A stretch of 35,509 nt of DNA from an uncultured bacterium (GTDB lineage Bacteria; Bacteroidota; Bacteroidia; Bacteroidales; Marinifilaceae), in contig CAJMSX010000040.1 of the NCBI GenBank assembly GCA_905216195.1, forward strand, positions 1 to 35,509, given 5' to 3'. A model generated the notes under the pieces. It had not been told where the DNA came from. It worked only from the letters and a program-made list of their open reading frames with translations, and did not search any database. Below, piece after piece: positions 33,515-35,509 of this stretch. The position numbers were made by a program, and so were the translations under genes. Each line of letters starts with the position of its first letter. Positions within the stretch are counted from its first letter, which is position 1.

Positions 33515-33551
33515 GAGGTTGTCTCCCCCTTTTCATCTGTGAGACAACCTC
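33515..33551. terminator. Terminator downstream of the toxin-antitoxin genes
   Basis: A perfect 11-bp stem, GAGGTTGTCTC (33515-33525) with GAGACAACCTC (33541-33551), and a 15-nt loop. A T-tract follows on the minus strand (TGTTTTTT) and one is present on the plus strand. Its right arm falls within copy 1 of the 46-bp repeat. Confidence 0.8.
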
Positions 33552-33588
33552 CGGCTTTTTACAGAGGGAAAAATAAAGAACGAGATTC
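33543..33588 (+). repeat. 46-bp direct repeat, copy 1
   Basis: Identical over 46 bp to 34321-34366, beginning GACAACCTCC and ending AACGAGATTC. The flanking bases differ on both sides. Together the two copies bracket the toxin-antitoxin pair, with a period of 778 bp. This copy completes the hairpin at 33515-33551; the other completes the pepD terminator. Confidence 0.97.
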
Positions 33589-33615
33589 ACAATACCGATA
33601 AAAGTCCACATTTTA

Positions 33616-33912
33616 TCAGAGTACATGAGTAAGTTCAACCGATAATCCTAAAGCGGATATAATCCTGTAAAAAGTCGACACTTTGGGTTCAGTTTTTCCG
33701 GTTTCGACTCGGGAAATATAGGATTTATTGGTTCCTATTTTTTCAGCTAATTCCTGCTGCGTCATATTTGCATTCTTACGGGCTTGTTCGATAATCTGTC
33801 CGGTATAGTAAGCATAAGCCTCCTTTCTGAAAGCATCACGTTCCGGAGTGCCTTCTTTACCATACAATTTATCGAGCTCTGCGCTTATGCTCTTAATCTT
33901 CTTTGCTTTCAT
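33616..33912 (-). CDS. XRE-type antitoxin (HigA-like)
   Basis: A 98-residue antitoxin and probable autorepressor. The C-terminal half is a helix-turn-helix: NMTQQELAEKIGTNKSYISR (about 48-67) followed by VETGKTEPKVSTFYRIISAL. The N-terminal half (KSISAELDKLYGKEGTPERD) would contact the toxin. It is encoded after the toxin, the reverse-order (higBA) arrangement, with a 20-bp overlap. A short hairpin (33597-33617) touches its stop codon. It lies inside the 46-bp-repeat-bounded cassette. Confidence 0.9.
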   Translation of the reverse strand: MKAKKIKSISAELDKLYGKEGTPERDAFRKEAYAYYTGQIIEQARKNANMTQQELAEKIGTNKSYISRVETGKTEPKVSTFYRIISALGLSVELTHVL

Positions 33913-34225
33913 AATATTCCTCCTTTATTCTTAGTGCTTTCTTTATTTCTTTTTCGGGAGTTTCCGGGCTTTTCTTTTGAAAACCATTAAAAAGGACCAC
34001 GATTTTACCTTCATCAAAAATGAAAAATATACGATAGATATTTCCATTATACCGGGCCCTGATTTCATAGAGGCCGTCTCTAATGAATTTTACAAATTTT
34101 ATACTGATCCTGTCCTCGGTCTGAAGAAGATCAAGTATGTAGTGGATCTTCTTCCGTTCGACCGCTGACAGTGTTTTCATGAAATTATCGTAGTAATCTC
34201 CGTATGCTATTATTTCTCTTTTCAT
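33893..34225 (-). CDS. RelE/HigB-type toxin (Gp49-like, DUF891)
   Basis: A 110-residue toxin of the phage-derived Gp49-like branch of the RelE superfamily, expected to be a ribosome-dependent mRNA interferase. The family core is FIRDGLYEIRARYNGNIYRI followed by FFIFDEGKIVVLFNGFQKK and a helical end KEIKKALRIKEEY. The central Arg and Lys residues typical of the active site are present. The ATG at 34225 follows the -7 element by only a few bases, so the message may be leaderless. The antitoxin gene overlaps its 3' end by 20 bp. Confidence 0.9.
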   Translation of the reverse strand: MKREIIAYGDYYDNFMKTLSAVERKKIHYILDLLQTEDRISIKFVKFIRDGLYEIRARYNGNIYRIFFIFDEGKIVVLFNGFQKKSPETPEKEIKKALRIKEEYYESKED

Positions 34226-34229
34226 TCAT

Positions 34230-34260
34230 CAAATGTAATAAAAGTTGATAAGTTGAGCAA
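34230..34260 (-). promoter_or_regulatory. Promoter of the toxin-antitoxin operon
   Basis: The minus strand reads TTG (34260-34258), a 20-bp spacer and TACATTTG (34237-34230), a full consensus match. The toxin ATG begins five bases after the final G, so transcription would start at or near the first codon. Confidence 0.75.
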
Positions 34261-34265
34261 CTTTT
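34240..34265. promoter_or_regulatory. Candidate operator of the toxin-antitoxin operon
   Basis: Perfect 8-bp arms AAAAGTTG (34240-34247) and CAACTTTT (34258-34265) with a 10-bp spacer, covering the -33 element. This suits repression by the HTH antitoxin. Confidence 0.6.
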
Positions 34266-34288
34266 CTCCTGGTTTTTTGGGGAGAAAA
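34262..34288. repeat. Second inverted repeat upstream of the toxin gene
   Basis: Perfect 8-bp arms TTTTCTCC (34262-34269) and GGAGAAAA (34281-34288) with an 11-bp spacer, overlapping the end of the operator. Either a further regulatory site or a hairpin that shields the operon from read-through. Confidence 0.45.
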
Positions 34289-34320
34289 CAGGGTCATTTT
34301 GAAGTAAACCTGAAGAGTTG

Positions 34321-34366
34321 GACAACCTCCGGCTTTTTACAGAGGGAAAAATAAAGAACGAGATTC
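34321..34366 (+). repeat. 46-bp direct repeat, copy 2
   Basis: Identical to 33543-33588. It runs into the pepD terminator, whose left arm it supplies, but lacks the left arm of the other hairpin found beside copy 1. Confidence 0.97.
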
Positions 34367-34385
34367 CGCAAGGAGTCTCGTTCTT
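34354..34385 (-). terminator. Terminator of pepD
   Basis: Arms AAGAACGAGA (34354-34363) and TCTCGTTCTT (34376-34385). The stem extends inward by four more pairs (one G-T) to a 4-nt loop. A T-rich tract follows on the minus strand. Confidence 0.85.
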
Positions 34386-34427
34386 GTTAGTGAGAAGCTA
34401 TCTGAAGAGGACAGCCTCACCCTGATT

Positions 34428-35509
34428 TTATTTTGCGGGAATATTTTTCAATACTTCTTTGAGGAAATCCCAGAATTTTCCGACGGAAGCGATATTGACT
34501 TTTTCGTCCGGAGAATGCGGATGGCAAATGGTCGGTCCGAAAGAGATCATATCCCAATGCGGGTATTTGGCTCCGAGGATACCGCATTCCTATCCGGCAT
34601 GTACTGCCATGATTTTTGCTTCCTGGTGATACATTTTTTGATAAAGTTCACGCATCAGTTTGAGGATAGCTGAATCCGGATTCGGTTTCCAGCCGGGATA
34701 AGCCCCGTCGAGTACAATTTTGTCGGCTTTTGCCAGTTCGAAAACCGCCTGTAATGAATCGGCAAGCGCTTCTTTCGCCGTTTCTACGGAAGAACGCATC
34801 AAGGTATTGATGGTCACTTTTCCGTTTTCCGTTTTAACGATAGCCAGGTTATTGGAAGTTTCAACGGTTCCCGGCATGGAATCGATCATGCGTACGGTTC
34901 CGTTGGGGCATCCGAGTATAGCATCGATCAGTCTCCACTGCAGGTCGGCGTCCATCACTGATGCGGGCATTTCCGTTTCTTCCGCCAGCAGTTGAACGTC
35001 CGGGTCCTTGGCGATCAATTCGGCTTTATAAATGGCTCCGGCTTCTTTTACTTTGGCCAGGAATTGGTCTACATCGGCGGCCGGAACCGTCACGATCGCG
35101 AAAGATTCGCGCGGTATGGCATTTCGGAGGGTACCTCCGTTTACGGAAGCGATGCGTAGTCCCAGTTCGGTGGCATGGGCTTTGAGGAAGCGGAACAGCA
35201 ATTTATTCGAATTTCCTCTTCCCAGGTTGATATCCATACCGGAATGCCCTCCTTTCAGGCCTTTCAACGAAAGTTTGAAAGCTTTGCTGCCTGCCGGAAC
35301 GGCTTCTTCTTTATAATTGAATTCTATGGTGGAGTCCAGTCCTCCGGCACATCCTACGTATAATTCACCTTCGGTTTCGGAATCCAGGTTGAGTAAAATA
35401 TCTCCTTTGAGGATACCGGCTTTAATTCCGTTAGCTCCGTCCATACCGGTTTCTTCCGTAGCGGTAATCAGCACTTCGATCGGCCCGTGGTCGAAAACGG
35501 TGGCTGTCA
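34428..35509 (-). pseudogene. pepD: Aminoacyl-histidine dipeptidase (PepD, M20 family), 5' end outside window, interrupted by an in-frame TAG
   Basis: A zinc dipeptidase that cleaves Xaa-His and other dipeptides in the cytoplasm. The gene enters from the right edge (TATVFDHGPIEV is in frame before the apparent GTG at 35474, so that GTG is not the start). Visible metal-site motifs are ATEETGMDGA (catalytic Glu and ligand Glu), LNLDSETEGEL and GGHSGMDI. The conserved HAGLECG motif reads HAG-stop-ECG: TAG at 34592-34590 replaces the expected Leu, one base from TTG. The frame then continues cleanly for 53 codons (ECGILGAKYPHWDMISFGPT to the end NIPAK) to TAA at 34430-34428. The truncated product would lose the last metal ligand region. 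It is a recent nonsense mutation or a sequencing error. Confidence 0.9.

Noticed and set aside
1..35509. CRISPR array or intact prophage
   Set aside because: No regularly spaced short repeats, cas genes, or phage structural genes were seen; the only phage-like items are the XRE regulator, the Gp49-like toxin and the integrase relic.
1..35509. Apparent abundance of TTCCGG/CCGGAA words
   Set aside because: Strikingly frequent by eye, but probably a result of codon preference (CCG, GGA, GAA, TCC, CGG). I did not count it, and it is not tied to a structure.
34428..35509. Stop-codon reassignment of TAG
   Set aside because: Several intact genes in the window end in TAG at the expected length, so TAG is a genuine stop here.

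Overview
The window looks like a chromosomal segment of a Bacteroidales bacterium (phylum Bacteroidota). The evidence is the set of families restricted to or typical of that group (GLPGLI, DUF4831, DUF2027-Smr, DUF4369 lipoprotein, long-form urocanate hydratase, a TonB-dependent receptor with a CarboxypepD_reg domain) and repeated upstream elements of the form TTG-N18..20-TAnnTTTG, the Bacteroidetes sigma-ABfr promoter. I cannot name the genus; an Odoribacteraceae-like organism is a guess.

Layout. 1-5.5 kb: a 5'-nucleotidase whose reading frame is broken at the window edge, a radical SAM/SPASM-like protein, a THUMP-like methyltransferase convergent with it, and an NhaD Na+/H+ antiporter. 5.6-10.9 kb: two small uncharacterised exported or membrane proteins, an XRE regulator with a long AT-rich upstream region, thioredoxin reductase, a DUF2027-Smr protein and an outer-membrane phospholipase A. 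11-17.3 kb: a solitary urocanate hydratase, tRNA-Gln, a sensor PP2C/SpoIIE phosphatase and a POT peptide transporter. 17.3-22.1 kb: a probable operon of Nnr (NAD(P)HX repair), DUF4831 and a ClC chloride channel, then a DUF2795 protein. 22.2-27.3 kb: a relic of a tyrosine recombinase, then a minus-strand operon of TonB-dependent receptor, DUF4369 lipoprotein and GLPGLI protein behind an inverted-repeat-rich control region. 27.5-33.4 kb: an AddB-like nuclease, a nitroreductase overlapping a degenerate fumarylacetoacetate-hydrolase homologue, and a long-chain acyl-CoA synthetase. 33.5-35.5 kb: a HigBA-type toxin-antitoxin cassette bracketed by a perfect 46-bp direct repeat, then pepD interrupted by an in-frame TAG.

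Most of the window is housekeeping. The strongest unusual signals are: (i) the toxin-antitoxin cassette, which appears inserted between two transcription terminators with a 46-bp duplication; (ii) the FAH-family protein translationally coupled to a nitroreductase, which has apparently lost all metal-ligand residues; (iii) the amber codon inside the conserved HAGLECG motif of PepD; (iv) the integrase relic; and (v) the TonB receptor/lipoprotein/GLPGLI operon of unknown substrate with its clustered inverted repeats. I did not recognise a clearly new multi-gene system. All family calls are by eye from motifs, and no database search was possible.
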